From: Hirschia sp964351655
GTDB taxonomy: Bacteria > Pseudomonadota > Alphaproteobacteria > Caulobacterales > Hyphomonadaceae
DNA: 64,000 nucleotides
Reading direction: 5' to 3'
NCBI GenBank assembly: GCA_964351655.1
Contig: CAYGPD010000001.1
Span: 1 to 64,000, forward strand
Below the pieces are notes generated by a model, which saw only the letters and a program-made list of their open reading frames with translations, ran no database searches and had not been told where the DNA came from. The position numbers and the translations under genes were made by a program. Shown piece after piece: positions 34,464 through 44,817 of this stretch (its first letter is position 1; each line of letters begins with the position of its first letter).

Positions 34464-37400
34464 CTAAATCCCGACATTACTTTGTGAAATATGGCTACCA
34501 TTTCTAGATTTCTCAATGAGAAACCCATTTGGAATAGCGCGTTTTACGTCTTCAACATGGGAAATAATTCCAACTAACCTATTGTTGCTGGCAAGTTCTT
34601 GCAGAGTTTCAAGCGCTAAATCTAATGTTTCCGACCCAAGCGTTCCAAAGCCTTCATCAATGAAAAGCGATTCAAGCCTGACGCCGCCGGCCTGCTCTTG
34701 AACAATATCCGACAGTCCCAAAGCGAGGGCTAAAGAGGCAATAAAGCCTTCACCACCTGAGAGTGATGTGGCTGGTCGCAAAGTTTGCGTGTGGGTGTCA
34801 AACACGAGTGTATCTAATCCTTGAGACCCATTGCCGGTGGGGGTGCTTGTATCGCGTCTTAATTCAAATCTACCGCTGGTCATGGGTACGAGACGCAAAT
34901 TGGCCGCGTCCAGAACGTCGTCATACATTGCTGCAATAGCAAAATCAGCAAGTTTGAGTTTGTAGGGGTTTTTGCCATCTATTAACTCAGCAAGACCGCC
35001 AAGTGGTCCAAATTCAGCATTCAGACGGTCAACTTCTTTATCTGCCTCAAGATATAGTTTGAGACTGGTGGCTAGATTTTCTAGGACATGTTGGATGGTT
35101 GAGCAGGCTTCCGCCTGAGTATTTAATATAGTTTCAGCTGTCGCCAATTCCGCTTTAAGAGTCGTAATATCTTGTATTTGTGTGTCTTTTGTTGCTTCAG
35201 ATGTTTGAGTAATTCTTGCTTGGACTGAAATTTTTGCAGTGGTGTGAGCTTCTATTTTTTGCATATAATCGTCCGCTGAGAGCAATACTGCCTTAGCGCT
35301 AAGAAGGCTTTCAGCATTAAATCCAGCATCAATAAGAGCGGCATCGAAGTTTGATTGTTCACGATTTAAACGTTTTAATATGCGGTCAAGGGTTTCACAT
35401 TTCTCTTTGATAGACGTTTTGATGTTACCAAGGTTAGATGCAGAAATACGTTCGTTTTCTTGAGCCTTTTCAATATTTTGTTTGAAATTTTCGATTGTTT
35501 TTTGGGAAATGGAGATTTCTTGAGCAAGTACACTTGCATCGCGATATTCGATCGGGAGCTTTTGCAGTGTGTCTTCAAATCGGGAGGTGGCGACGTCGTA
35601 AGCAGATTTCACTTTCTGGAGTGAAATTGAAGAATTTTCGATATCGCGAGTTTGATTTTCAAGTACCAATTCAGATTGCTGGATAAGTTGTGTGATGTCT
35701 TTGTGAGAAACCAAAGCGTTGAGTTTTTTGATTGTCGCGACGCATTCTTTTTGTTGAGATTCTAGTTGAGCTTGTTCGCTTGTAGGGTTTGGTAATCCAG
35801 CTAATATCTTTTGGGCAGAAAGTGTTTTTTCGCGTTGCGCGATGAGAATTTCACTTGTTGAACGTTCTGAGGTGTTCGCTTTTTCTAGACTTTTTTTAGC
35901 ATTTTCAAATGCTTCGTTCAGACCTTTTGAGCTGCGATCGCCAGTAGCAAGACGGGGATGATCCTGGCTACCACAGACGGGGCAGTTGTCACCGTTTTTT
36001 AAGGTGGCGGCGAGGTGTATCGCTTGGATATGTGAGAGATCTGATTGAGCTTTATTGAAGTCGTCTTGTGCGAATTTTAGAGCCGACACTGCTGCGCTGT
36101 GTTGCGTTGTCGCGGCTTCAAGCAATTGATTTTGTTTGTTATAATCGGAATAAGCCGTTGCGTAAGTTTGTAGCGCCTTTAATTCAATTTGGAGCACCTC
36201 TAGCGTTTTTTCGTATTTTAATATCTCTTTTTCGCGGTGGAGCGCTTGGCCAGCTTCTTCACGTTGATTTGCGAGCTTCTCTTGGGTTGTTTTGAAAGCC
36301 TTTAAGAGTGTTTGATGGGCTTCAGTATGTTGTTTTAGTTCTATAGACTTAGTTTCTAATTCTGTTTTGTAAACGAGGTTTGAAGCTGATATATCTTGCA
36401 AATTGAGCAGGCGCTGTAGATCGATTTCTGCCTGCTTTATGCTTGGGGCTTGCTGTTGAAGTGCTTCGAGGGTGCTCAGTGCCTGCTTATGACTTGCTAT
36501 AGCTGCGGTTTCTTGTTGCTTAGCAGCTTCTAAGCGCGAGATGGCTTGTTGATGGTCGAGCTTCGATTGGCTAAGTGCCGTTTCCAGCCCGATAAGCGAT
36601 TTAGCACGATTAGCGCTATCGAGTTGCAGCTTGAGTGAATCAATTTCCGGTTGGTGAGTTTGTAGCTCGCGAAGTTCAGTTTGTAACTTTGTGAGTTCGT
36701 CAAAACGCGCATTTATGGCTTTTGCAGTTTCAAGAGTCTCGCGAGATTTTACGTGAGCTGCTTTTGACTTTTCCAAATCAAGTTTAGCTTGGTTCACAGA
36801 CTCGGTCGCTGTCTCAATCGCGACACGAAGGTCTTCGACGCTTTTGTGTCCGCTAGTTAAGAGGCGATCTTTTCGGCGCTCGATTGCGTTGTTGATTTGA
36901 ACGATAGAGTCTTTGGCTTTTTCTTTTAGATTTTCTTGAAAACGTTTGAAGTGTGAGACGTCAAAAAGTTGCTCTAAAATTGCTGCGCGGTCTTTGGTGT
37001 TTGCTTCGAGGATTTGCCGAAACTGACCCTGTGGTAAAAGGATGATTTGTCGAAATTGGCTGGCTGAATATCCGAGTATTTCTGGAATGCGTTTGTCAAC
37101 TTTGGAGGTCTTTTTTTCCTCAAGAATGCGCCCCTTATTGGAGTCGTTTATTTGAGAAATGGCCATCCCGGTGGCATCAAAAAAGTACGCTTCATGCGAT
37201 TGTTGAGTGGTACTTCTCCCCCGCTTTGCGGCGCGTTCTTGAGCTGGAATGCGGTGTACAACATAGCGTTTTCCGCCAAGGTCAAATACAAGCTCAACTT
37301 CGGTAAGTGTATTTATATCGGCATGATCAGACCGAAAGTCTTTTCCATCACGAGATGCGCCTGAGGATTGTCCAAAAAGTGCAAAACAAAGACCGTCGAA

Positions 37401-37532
37401 AATTGACGTTTTGCCGGCACCGGTAGGACCATAAATTCCAAACAATCCGGTGTGTGTCGCTTGATCAAATCGAACAACTTCTTTGCCTGCGAATGGGCCA
37501 AAGGCTTGAAGGGTCAAACGGATTGGTCGCAT
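34464..37532 (-). CDS. sbcC: exonuclease subunit SbcC
   Basis: SMC-like ATPase that pairs with SbcD to cut hairpins and DNA ends (Rad50 homologue). The 1022-residue protein has Walker A GPTGAGKTS (residues 35-43), long coiled coils on both sides of a zinc hook CPVCGSQDH near residue 516, the ABC signature LSGGEGFIASLALALGLSD, and Walker B SLFIDEGFGTLGSETLD. It starts 3 nt after the sbcD stop, so the two are one operon. Length and layout are typical. Confidence 0.95.
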   Translation of the reverse strand: MRPIRLTLQAFGPFAGKEVVRFDQATHTGLFGIYGPTGAGKTSIFDGLCFALFGQSSGASRDGKDFRSDHADINTLTEVELVFDLGGKRYVVHRIPAQERAAKRGRSTTQQSHEAYFFDATGMAISQINDSNKGRILEEKKTSKVDKRIPEILGYSASQFRQIILLPQGQFRQILEANTKDRAAILEQLFDVSHFKRFQENLKEKAKDSIVQINNAIERRKDRLLTSGHKSVEDLRVAIETATESVNQAKLDLEKSKAAHVKSRETLETAKAINARFDELTKLQTELRELQTHQPEIDSLKLQLDSANRAKSLIGLETALSQSKLDHQQAISRLEAAKQQETAAIASHKQALSTLEALQQQAPSIKQAEIDLQRLLNLQDISASNLVYKTELETKSIELKQHTEAHQTLLKAFKTTQEKLANQREEAGQALHREKEILKYEKTLEVLQIELKALQTYATAYSDYNKQNQLLEAATTQHSAAVSALKFAQDDFNKAQSDLSHIQAIHLAATLKNGDNCPVCGSQDHPRLATGDRSSKGLNEAFENAKKSLEKANTSERSTSEILIAQREKTLSAQKILAGLPNPTSEQAQLESQQKECVATIKKLNALVSHKDITQLIQQSELVLENQTRDIENSSISLQKVKSAYDVATSRFEDTLQKLPIEYRDASVLAQEISISQKTIENFKQNIEKAQENERISASNLGNIKTSIKEKCETLDRILKRLNREQSNFDAALIDAGFNAESLLSAKAVLLSADDYMQKIEAHTTAKISVQARITQTSEATKDTQIQDITTLKAELATAETILNTQAEACSTIQHVLENLATSLKLYLEADKEVDRLNAEFGPLGGLAELIDGKNPYKLKLADFAIAAMYDDVLDAANLRLVPMTSGRFELRRDTSTPTGNGSQGLDTLVFDTHTQTLRPATSLSGGEGFIASLALALGLSDIVQEQAGGVRLESLFIDEGFGTLGSETLDLALETLQELASNNRLVGIISHVEDVKRAIPNGFLIEKSRNGSHISQSNVGI

Positions 37533-37535
37533 GAT

Positions 37536-38675
37536 CTAGTCCTTCTCGTTTGAAATTTCATTGAATGCAGTTTTGAGAATGGATTGTTCTTCATCACTAA
37601 GTGGTTCTATGCGCACATGTGCCATAAACTCTTGAATTACAGCTTGAGGATCCGTTAGCTTCGCGGTGGCGCGGCCTTTGTGCTCATGTTTGGTGGTTTG
37701 CAAAGTTTCACGCTCTAAAGTGATGGCATTGGGGAAGGCTTTGCGTAGACGTGCCATTGGATCCAGTACAGCACCTTTATCAGTTAGGATCACATGAATG
37801 AGGTCATTACTGTCCGGGGCATTTCGCACTTTTTCAAGTTGGGCAAGTTCACCCTTTACGATACGCACCTGACGCAGGGCTTTAAGGGGGATGAGTTCAA
37901 TATCGTTTACGCCATTTGCACCGAGGGTGACCATTGTAAGGGACTTTTCGCTGCCGGCCTCATCAAAAGCGAATGAGAGGGGGGAGCCAGAATAACGAAT
38001 GTGGTCATTGCCCACTTTTTGCGCGCGGTGAAGGTGGCCAAGTGCAACATAATGCGCCCCTTCAAATACATTTGCGGAAACTGTCTCGATGCCGCCTACA
38101 CTTAAGCTGCGTTCGGATTCTGTGGTGGAGGCCCCAGTTGCAAATGCATGAGCAGATATTACCCAGCGCGCATCGTTGGGGATAAATTGTCGGGCGCACT
38201 CGACTTGGGCCTCGATAACATCCGCAGGGCTAGAGATATCGGTTTTACTGAAGGTCTCGCGGGCTGCATAGATTTCACCATATGGCAGCGCGCTGAAGGC
38301 GACTGGCCCGTATTCATCATGTAGAATGAGTGGTCTGTCATCGCTCTCTAATCGTCCTCTAATAAGAACTCGGTCTTTATCTGCAAAGGGGCTGTTAATG
38401 CCGATGCGTTCGCCGGAGTCATGATTGCCCGCGAGTATGACAAGAGCTGTTTTTGTATTGTGATATACTTGTCGTTGAAAATTGTCGAATTGGCTGATAG
38501 CACTTGCAGGAGGGGAGGCGCGGTCGAAAATATCACCAGCAATAATAAGTACATCAGGTTTTTGGGATTGAATGACATCCATAAGCTGATTGAGGAAATA
38601 GGCATGATCTTCAATGAGAGGTTCGCCTTTAAATGTGCGTCCTAAATGCCAATCAGAGGTATGTAATATTTTCAT
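37536..38675 (-). CDS. sbcD: exonuclease subunit SbcD
   Basis: Mre11-like Mn-dependent nuclease partner of SbcC. The 379-residue product carries the phosphoesterase motifs MKILHTSDWHLGRTF, LIIAGDIFDRASPP, ILAGNHDSGERIG, ISAHAFATG and YVALGHLHRAQKV, covering all the metal ligands. The C-terminal capping region is present. First gene of sbcDC; the upstream 195 nt are shared with the divergent subtilase gene. Confidence 0.95.
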   Translation of the reverse strand: MKILHTSDWHLGRTFKGEPLIEDHAYFLNQLMDVIQSQKPDVLIIAGDIFDRASPPASAISQFDNFQRQVYHNTKTALVILAGNHDSGERIGINSPFADKDRVLIRGRLESDDRPLILHDEYGPVAFSALPYGEIYAARETFSKTDISSPADVIEAQVECARQFIPNDARWVISAHAFATGASTTESERSLSVGGIETVSANVFEGAHYVALGHLHRAQKVGNDHIRYSGSPLSFAFDEAGSEKSLTMVTLGANGVNDIELIPLKALRQVRIVKGELAQLEKVRNAPDSNDLIHVILTDKGAVLDPMARLRKAFPNAITLERETLQTTKHEHKGRATAKLTDPQAVIQEFMAHVRIEPLSDEEQSILKTAFNEISNEKD

Positions 38676-38870
38676 AAACAGAGGCCTTTAGATATGCATT
38701 GGGGCGCTGCAAACAAATACAGGCGAGATGAATTTTGTACTTGGTGATTCGTGATTGGTAGTTAAAGTACACTTTTAGGATAGATCAAATACCTGAAGTT
38801 GAAGTGATGCGAATTGCGGCTTGATTTCTTTATTTGAAAATTGGCTTACGTGAAGAGGTATTGAAGTTTC

Positions 38871-41782
38871 ATGCGTTTAAAACTTTCAGCTGCAATATGC
38901 GCGCTTAGTTTCCTTGCGAGTTGTGGTGGCGGTGGCGGCGGATCGTCTCCAACACCTACNNNNNNNNNNNNNNNNNNNNNNNNNNNNNNNNNNNNNNNNN
39001 NNNNNNNNNNNNNNNNNNNNNNNNNNNNNNNNNNNNNNNNNNNNNNNNNNNNNNNNNNNCTCCAACACCTACCCCCACACCTACACCGACTCCCACGCCC
39101 ACGCCTACACCTACTCCCACGCCGACCCCAACTCCTACAGCGACATTGAGTAGTGCGATTGGAACAAATCTACCATTGGTTTCAGATTCCGATAATAATG
39201 ACCAAGGCTCTCCGCAAACGCGTAATAATACGGCTGCGACAGCGCAAGTGATTGAGAATGGTTCATTTGTATTGGGCTACGCGACAAAGGATATCCCGCG
39301 AGAAGGGGCGACTCCTTTTGGATATTTAGGTGGGAATAGAGATACCGATGAAATTGATTACTATCGCGTCAATCTTTTGGGAGGGGAAACGCTTCAGCTA
39401 GAAATAGCTTTAGAGGATTCGGATAACCCTTCAAATGAGACAGTTGATCCGGCTTCGGGAATAGATCTGGATTTGGAACTTCTTGATGTGAATGACAATT
39501 CAATTGTTGTATCTGACAGCACAACGAGCGCATTAGAGGAAATTATTGTCCCAAGTGATGGCGAATATCTAATCAAGGTTACAGCAATTTCTGGATCCTC
39601 AATGTATGGGTTAGCTGTCGGCGGTAAAGAATTGTCGAGTACGTCGATAACGCAGGTAAAAACAAGCCATGTTGCGCCTGGAGAGGCAGTGGTTGTTGAG
39701 CAAACTAGCGATGTAAGATCTACCAATGCAGGTAAATCCGGATCAGTTTCTACATATAAATCGCTCGAATATGGGGCGCGGACTCCATTAGAGTTGGAAG
39801 CTTTTCTGCCTTCGACGATTTCGGCGCAAGGAGCGTCCAGTGCATCGAAAAAAAGTGTAACACGCCTTGACCGTCAGCGTGCAACGCTGGATGCGATTAA
39901 AGCAGTGAATATGAAAGCAGGACGTACGGTTTTGGAGCCCTATGTATATCCTCAAAAATTACAACTTACATCACCATCTAGCTATGACCCAACTCCATCT
40001 GCGAATGTTCAATGGAACTTAACTGATATTGAGTGGCAATCAGCGCGGACAACGCTTAGCGGATTAACTCTAACCCATACGCCTGTGATTGCGGTTATTG
40101 ATTCTGGATTTTTGACTTCTCACCCTGACATCGCCGGACGCATAGTTGATCAGCGCGATTTTGTGGCGGCTGAATTTGATGGTGATGGCTTTGATGCCGA
40201 AGCAGAAGAAACAGTAGATGTGAATGATGAAAACCCAGATGTTTGTCATGATTTTCATGGAACGCATGTGGCTTCTATTGCTTTGGGAGAGATCAATAAT
40301 TTGGGAATGATGGGTGTGTACCCAGAAGCTCAATTGATGGCACTGAAAGTTGGATACAGCAAAAGCATCAGCCCGGATGGAACTGACTCTGAAGGTGAAA
40401 ATTGTGAAACCCTTCCTGGAGATATTGCAAATGCTATCCGTTATGCTGCGCAATTGCCGCTGGTCGGCGTATCAGGTGTTCCAACCGCGCCAGTTAAGGC
40501 AGATGTCATCAATCTTTCCTTGGGCACAAACTCACCGAGTACAAGCATTAGGGCTGCTATAAATGACGCAACAGCAGCAGGTGTTATCGTTATTGCGGCT
40601 GCGGGAAATGAAGGCGGAACAGCGCTTGGAAAAGCTAAATTCTACCCTGCGGCCTTCGACAATACGATATCGGTAGCTGCAACTAACCTTGCGGGTGAGC
40701 ATTCTTACTTTAGTTCTGAATATGCTGAAGTTGATATAGTTGCACCCGGAGGGGATATACGCGCTGATGCTAATAAAGACGGCCTTTCAGATGGAATTTT
40801 GGGTGCAAGTGCTGTGTTGGAAGCAGGTGCGTTTGAAACCTCAGTTAAGGTTATTCAAGGCACATCGATGGCGTCTCCTCATGTGGCGGGTGCTGTGGCA
40901 ATGATGCGCGCGATAGATCCCACGCTGACAACAGCAGAACTTCAAGGGATGATCGAGGCAGGCATACTCACTACAGAAGCTGGAGATGATGGATTTGACT
41001 TTCAAACAGGGTATGGATCTATTTCTTTGCCTCGTATGATCAATGCCGCACAGGGGAATGGTTCACTAAACCCCGTCACGACTCAAATTTCGGCTAACCC
41101 TAAAGATATCACAATAGATTTTGTAAAACGGTCCGCGACGCTCGATATTCGTAAAATCGGTAATGACGCGTTGTCAGTTTCTTCTGTGACGCCAAGTTCC
41201 AATCCGGCATGGTTATCAGTTTCACCTACTGGAAATGTGAATGCACAGAATGTTGGAACGTATAATTTGAACGCGGATACCACTGGATTGTCGGGTAGTT
41301 ACTATACTGGTTCTGTTCAGGTTTCACTATCAGATGCTCAAAATCTAACCGTTGCAGTGTCACTTCTAAAAGACCCAACATTGCCTGCATCACCAGCAGC
41401 GATTTTTCCAACATTATATGGGGTTTTGCAGCAAAGAAATGAGACGACCGAACAATTTGAACAAATTGGAACGACTAAACGTCATTTAGGAGGTGCAACC
41501 TCGTCGTTTACATTCTTGAATGTTCCTCATGGTGAAGAATATCGTATCTTGATTTCAACGGACTTGGACGGGAATGGATTTATCTGTGCCAATGGAGAAA
41601 TGTGTGGGGTATTTCCAGACTTTGATCGCCCGAGTGTGACATTTGAAGTTGATGGAAATGCAGCGCAAGACATCGAAATTAGCTATATGGGAAGAGGCGG
41701 CCCAATAGGTAGTTCTACGGCTATTGCTGGAGCAATGCTAACCGATGTTTCTGAAGAGCGCATTGAAATCAAAAAGGATTAA
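38871..41782 (+). CDS. lipoprotein subtilisin-like serine protease (S8), interrupted by an assembly gap
   Basis: Secreted S8 protease. The N-terminus is a lipoprotein signal (AICALSFLASCGGGGGGSS). After a Pro-Thr repeat linker broken by 100 N come a pre-peptidase C-like beta domain (DEIDYYRVNLLGGETLQLEI), a propeptide-like region, and the catalytic core. There the Asp is in VIAVIDSGFLTSHPD (codon 40100), His in DFHGTHVAS (40256) and Ser in GTSMASPHVAGA (40865). A C-terminal beta domain follows. The two sides of the gap are in different frames as numbered, which is explained by the arbitrary gap length, so this is one gene rather than a frameshift. It resembles the protease at 51549. A Ca-loop-like DANKDGLSDG lies before the Ser motif. 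Confidence 0.85.
38960..39059. other. 100-N assembly gap in a Pro-Thr repeat
   Basis: Exactly one hundred N. The sequence CTCCAACACCTAC occurs both directly before and directly after it, and the right side continues as repeated ACNCC(T/C) units coding Pro-Thr. A round 100 is a scaffold placeholder, so the true repeat length is unknown. The surrounding subtilase gene is almost certainly continuous. Confidence 0.95.
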
Positions 41783-41814
41783 TTGATTTCAAGGTCGATT
41801 ATATAATGGCGCGT

Positions 41815-42885
41815 TCAGTCCTTTTGCGGGGGATAAGCGCGCCATTTTCCGTCTTGACCACGAAGCTCTAATTTTTCATCTGCAAAGCGAGCATCAGACG
41901 GCGTTACGATGGCTTTGGACACACCGCCTGGTATGTCGACGACATAGGTGGGCGTGCAGAGACCAGATAATGTGTTACGAAGGCCATCCATTAGTTTTTG
42001 ACCTTGTTGAACGCTTACACGGAAATGCGATGTACCGGGTGCAAAATCTGGGTGGTGTAGATAATAGGGGCGGATACGGTTTTCTACAAAAGTGCGCATA
42101 AGGGCTGATAATGCTTCAAGATTATCATTTATGCCTTTTAGTAAAACTGTCTGTGAAATCATAGGGATACCAGCATTTACAATGCGCGCACATGCTGATT
42201 TTGCGGCGGGTGTAAATTCATTGGTATGGTTGGAATGTAAGGCCACATATACTGATTTTGTGTGGCTAGTGATTGCAGACACATATTCATCTGTCACTTT
42301 TTCAGGCTGGGCGACGGGAATGCGCGTATGCCAGCGGATAACTTTGACGTGGGGAATGCTCTCTAGGCGCTTTGTGAGGTCTTTTGCACGTTTTGGAGAA
42401 AGCATCATAGGGTCTCCGCCAGTGAGGATAACTTCCCAAATTTCAGGGTGAGAGGCGATATAATCTAACGCGGCGTCTACTTCCTCGGGACGTAGCATAT
42501 TGTCTTTATCGGGGCCTATCATTTCACGTCTAAAACAAAAGCGACAATAAACAGGACAGACAGATACAATCTTTAAAAGGACGCGGTCTTTGTGACGGTG
42601 GACTATGCCTTTGACGGGTGTATTAGGGTGGTCGCCAATGGGGTCGTCTAATTCTTCGGGTGTCGTTTTTAACTCTTCAATAGATGGTAAAAACTGACGT
42701 AAAACCGGATCATCTGGATGAGTATCTACGATAGCATCTACAAAATTAGATGTCATCGCGATTGCGTATTTTTCACCTACTTCTTTGATATTTTTTGTGT
42801 TTTCTGTGGATGTGAGTCCGCGCGCAACAAAGTCTTCTGCAGTACGTAGCGTTGGGTATTTGGCTTTGGTTGCAGTTTTATTCAT
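41815..42885 (-). CDS. epmB: EF-P beta-lysylation protein EpmB (lysine 2,3-aminomutase)
   Basis: Radical-SAM, PLP enzyme converting L-lysine to (R)-beta-lysine for modification of EF-P. The 356-residue product has the 4Fe-4S motif CPVYCRFCFRR (Cys110, 114, 117), the TGGDPMMLSP loop and HTRIPVAQPEKVT, typical of the KamA/EpmB family. An open frame extends 21 codons upstream into epmA. The ATG at 42885 overlaps the epmA stop in ATGA, so I take that as the start and infer translational coupling. Together with epmA and efp it completes a modification set. Confidence 0.9.
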   Translation of the reverse strand: MNKTATKAKYPTLRTAEDFVARGLTSTENTKNIKEVGEKYAIAMTSNFVDAIVDTHPDDPVLRQFLPSIEELKTTPEELDDPIGDHPNTPVKGIVHRHKDRVLLKIVSVCPVYCRFCFRREMIGPDKDNMLRPEEVDAALDYIASHPEIWEVILTGGDPMMLSPKRAKDLTKRLESIPHVKVIRWHTRIPVAQPEKVTDEYVSAITSHTKSVYVALHSNHTNEFTPAAKSACARIVNAGIPMISQTVLLKGINDNLEALSALMRTFVENRIRPYYLHHPDFAPGTSHFRVSVQQGQKLMDGLRNTLSGLCTPTYVVDIPGGVSKAIVTPSDARFADEKLELRGQDGKWRAYPPQKD

Positions 42886-43922
42886 GGCTGACTTGTCGCT
42901 GGGAATGGGGTCCATAATACATCTTCTATTTTGCGCGCACCCGAACATAGCATAACGAGGCGATCAAACCCTAAAGCGACTCCCGATGCATCTGGCATAT
43001 GAGGCAGGGCTGCTAGGAAATCTTCATCTAGCGGGTAGTTTTCACTATAAATTTCTGACTTTAAGCGCATATCTTCGCTAAAACGGGCGCGCTGCTCAAT
43101 TGGGTCAGTGAGTTCACCAAACCCGTTCGCGAGTTCAACGCCGCAGGCATACATTTCAAACCGTTCGGCAAAGCGTGGATCATGTGGGCATGGCCGCGCG
43201 AGGGCAGCTTCACATAGTGGATAATTATATAGGAAGGTAAGGCGGCCCATACCTAAATTGTGCTCAATACGTGCCACGAGTACGGCGGAAAAGATATCGC
43301 TCCAACTTGCGGATTGATGCACATTTATCCCTTGAGCAGACGCGGCAGCATGGAAAGCATCGCGATCGTTTAAAACGGCTTCAAGGTCAATGTTTGCATA
43401 GCGTGCGAATGCGTCTGTGAGGGTTAAATATTCGGGTGCGAGGTGTGGCTGGCATGTCTCTGCTTGCCAGCTGAGGCTGGTCTGTCCTGTGGCTGCTAGG
43501 GCGGTGCAGGCCAGTTGCGCGCAGTCTTCCATAACGCTGGTCAGTGTATGGTGAGCGCGATACCATTCGATCATAGTAAATTCGGGGGAATGCAGGATTC
43601 CACTTTCCCGATTTCGATAGACGCGCGCAAAATCCACAATTTGAGTTTCACCCGCTGCGAGCAATTTCTTACACGAAAATTCCGGTGAGGTGTGCAAATA
43701 TAGTGATACGTTTGGAGTGCCATCTTCATTTAAAAAATTGGATGAGAACGCATGAAGATGGGTTTCATTCCCTGGAGAAATTTGCAGGGCACCACATTCC
43801 ACTTCCATGAAGTTTTGATCTTCAAACCAACGCCGCAGGGCAGAGCGCACCTTATTGCGCGCAAGTAAAAATGGGCGACGGTCGGCGTGTCTTTGTGCAT
43901 CCCACCAAGGCGCATCACTCAT
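42882..43922 (-). CDS. epmA: EF-P lysine ligase EpmA (PoxA/GenX)
   Basis: Truncated lysyl-tRNA-synthetase paralogue that attaches beta-lysine to EF-P. The 346-residue protein keeps the class II catalytic core: motif 2-like FARVYRNRESGILHSPEFTMIEWYRAH, ELANGFGELTDPIEQR and motif 3 GVALGFDRLVMLCSG. It lacks the N-terminal anticodon-binding domain, the defining EpmA trait. It is divergent from efp, with about 160 nt between, and coupled to epmB. Confidence 0.93.
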   Translation of the reverse strand: MSDAPWWDAQRHADRRPFLLARNKVRSALRRWFEDQNFMEVECGALQISPGNETHLHAFSSNFLNEDGTPNVSLYLHTSPEFSCKKLLAAGETQIVDFARVYRNRESGILHSPEFTMIEWYRAHHTLTSVMEDCAQLACTALAATGQTSLSWQAETCQPHLAPEYLTLTDAFARYANIDLEAVLNDRDAFHAAASAQGINVHQSASWSDIFSAVLVARIEHNLGMGRLTFLYNYPLCEAALARPCPHDPRFAERFEMYACGVELANGFGELTDPIEQRARFSEDMRLKSEIYSENYPLDEDFLAALPHMPDASGVALGFDRLVMLCSGARKIEDVLWTPFPATSQP

Positions 43923-44085
43923 AATCTGTGTCCTGAACTGTTTGATATTCTCGTCTGAAAGCCCGTTAGCACTTGGCGAAACACTTATTGCCAGCTATGG
44001 GAGGGGTCAATCTCGTAAATTTGTGCGTGGGTTTTGGCAAAGCTTTAGGCCATCTCCAGCACTCAGGCAATAAAGGTAGGTAATC

Positions 44086-44658
44086 GTGGCCGTAGAAACA
44101 GCAGCCAATATCCGTAAAGGTAACGTCATTGAGCACACTGACGGTCAGCTATATGTCGTTCTAAAAGCGGAGTCTTTCCGTCCGGGTAAGGGTACTCCAA
44201 CAACGACGATTGATATGCGCCGTATTTCCGACGGTATCAAAGTGTCCAACACATATAAAACGCAAGAGAAACTTGAGCGCGCTTTTGTGGAAGAGGTGGA
44301 CTATACTTACCTTTATGCAGACGGTGAAAACTTTGTCTTCATGCACCCTGAGAATTTCGAACAATTGATGGTTCCAGCATCTATGATTGGCGATTCAGCC
44401 CCATTGTTGCAAGAGAACATGACTGTTGTGCTTCAGATGTTTAATGATGTCGCTGTGTCTATTTCATTCCCAGCGCGCATGACATTTGAAATCACAGAAA
44501 CTGAGCCAGTGGTAAAAGGCCAAACAGCGTCTTCTTCCTACAAACCAGCGATGTTGGAAAATGGCTTGCGTGTCATGGTGCCACCGCACATTGGTGTGGG
44601 CACACGTATCATCATCAACACTGAAGAAATGACATACGAGACACGCGCAAAAGACTAA
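44086..44658 (+). CDS. efp: elongation factor P
   Basis: EF-P relieves ribosome stalling at polyproline. The 190-residue three-domain protein has the modification loop SFRPGKGTP with Lys35, the residue that EpmA would lysylate, and the C-terminal signature GVGTRIIINTEEMTYETRAKD. It starts with GTG behind AAAGGTAGGT. The epmA-epmB operon on the opposite strand supplies its modification. EpmC (hydroxylase) is not adjacent, as is common. Proline-rich envelope proteins in this window (the PT linkers) would depend on it. Confidence 0.95.
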   Translation: MAVETAANIRKGNVIEHTDGQLYVVLKAESFRPGKGTPTTTIDMRRISDGIKVSNTYKTQEKLERAFVEEVDYTYLYADGENFVFMHPENFEQLMVPASMIGDSAPLLQENMTVVLQMFNDVAVSISFPARMTFEITETEPVVKGQTASSSYKPAMLENGLRVMVPPHIGVGTRIIINTEEMTYETRAKD

Positions 44659-44682
44659 GCTAATTAGTTGTTGTGAATTTAG

Positions 44683-44716
44683 AAACGCCCTTGCTGAAAA
44701 GTGAGGGCGTTTTTGT
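44683..44716 (+). terminator. rho-independent terminator after efp
   Basis: Arms AAACGCCCT and AGGGCGTTT with a loop of about 14 nt, followed by TTTGTTTT. Placed 25 nt past the efp stop. Confidence 0.85.
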
Positions 44717-44817
44717 TTTGGGGAGGTGCTCACAAATCACTACGTATTTCCATGCTAGTTCAACCAGATCTTTAGATGCAGGAAGTAAGCTGTGGTGAAT
44801 GCTTCTGGGAGGGCGTT

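Noticed and set aside
38871..39153. Frameshift or pseudogene in the first subtilase because both sides of the N run are in different frames
   Set aside because: The gap is exactly 100 N and is flanked by the same repeat unit, so its length is a placeholder and the frame difference carries no information.
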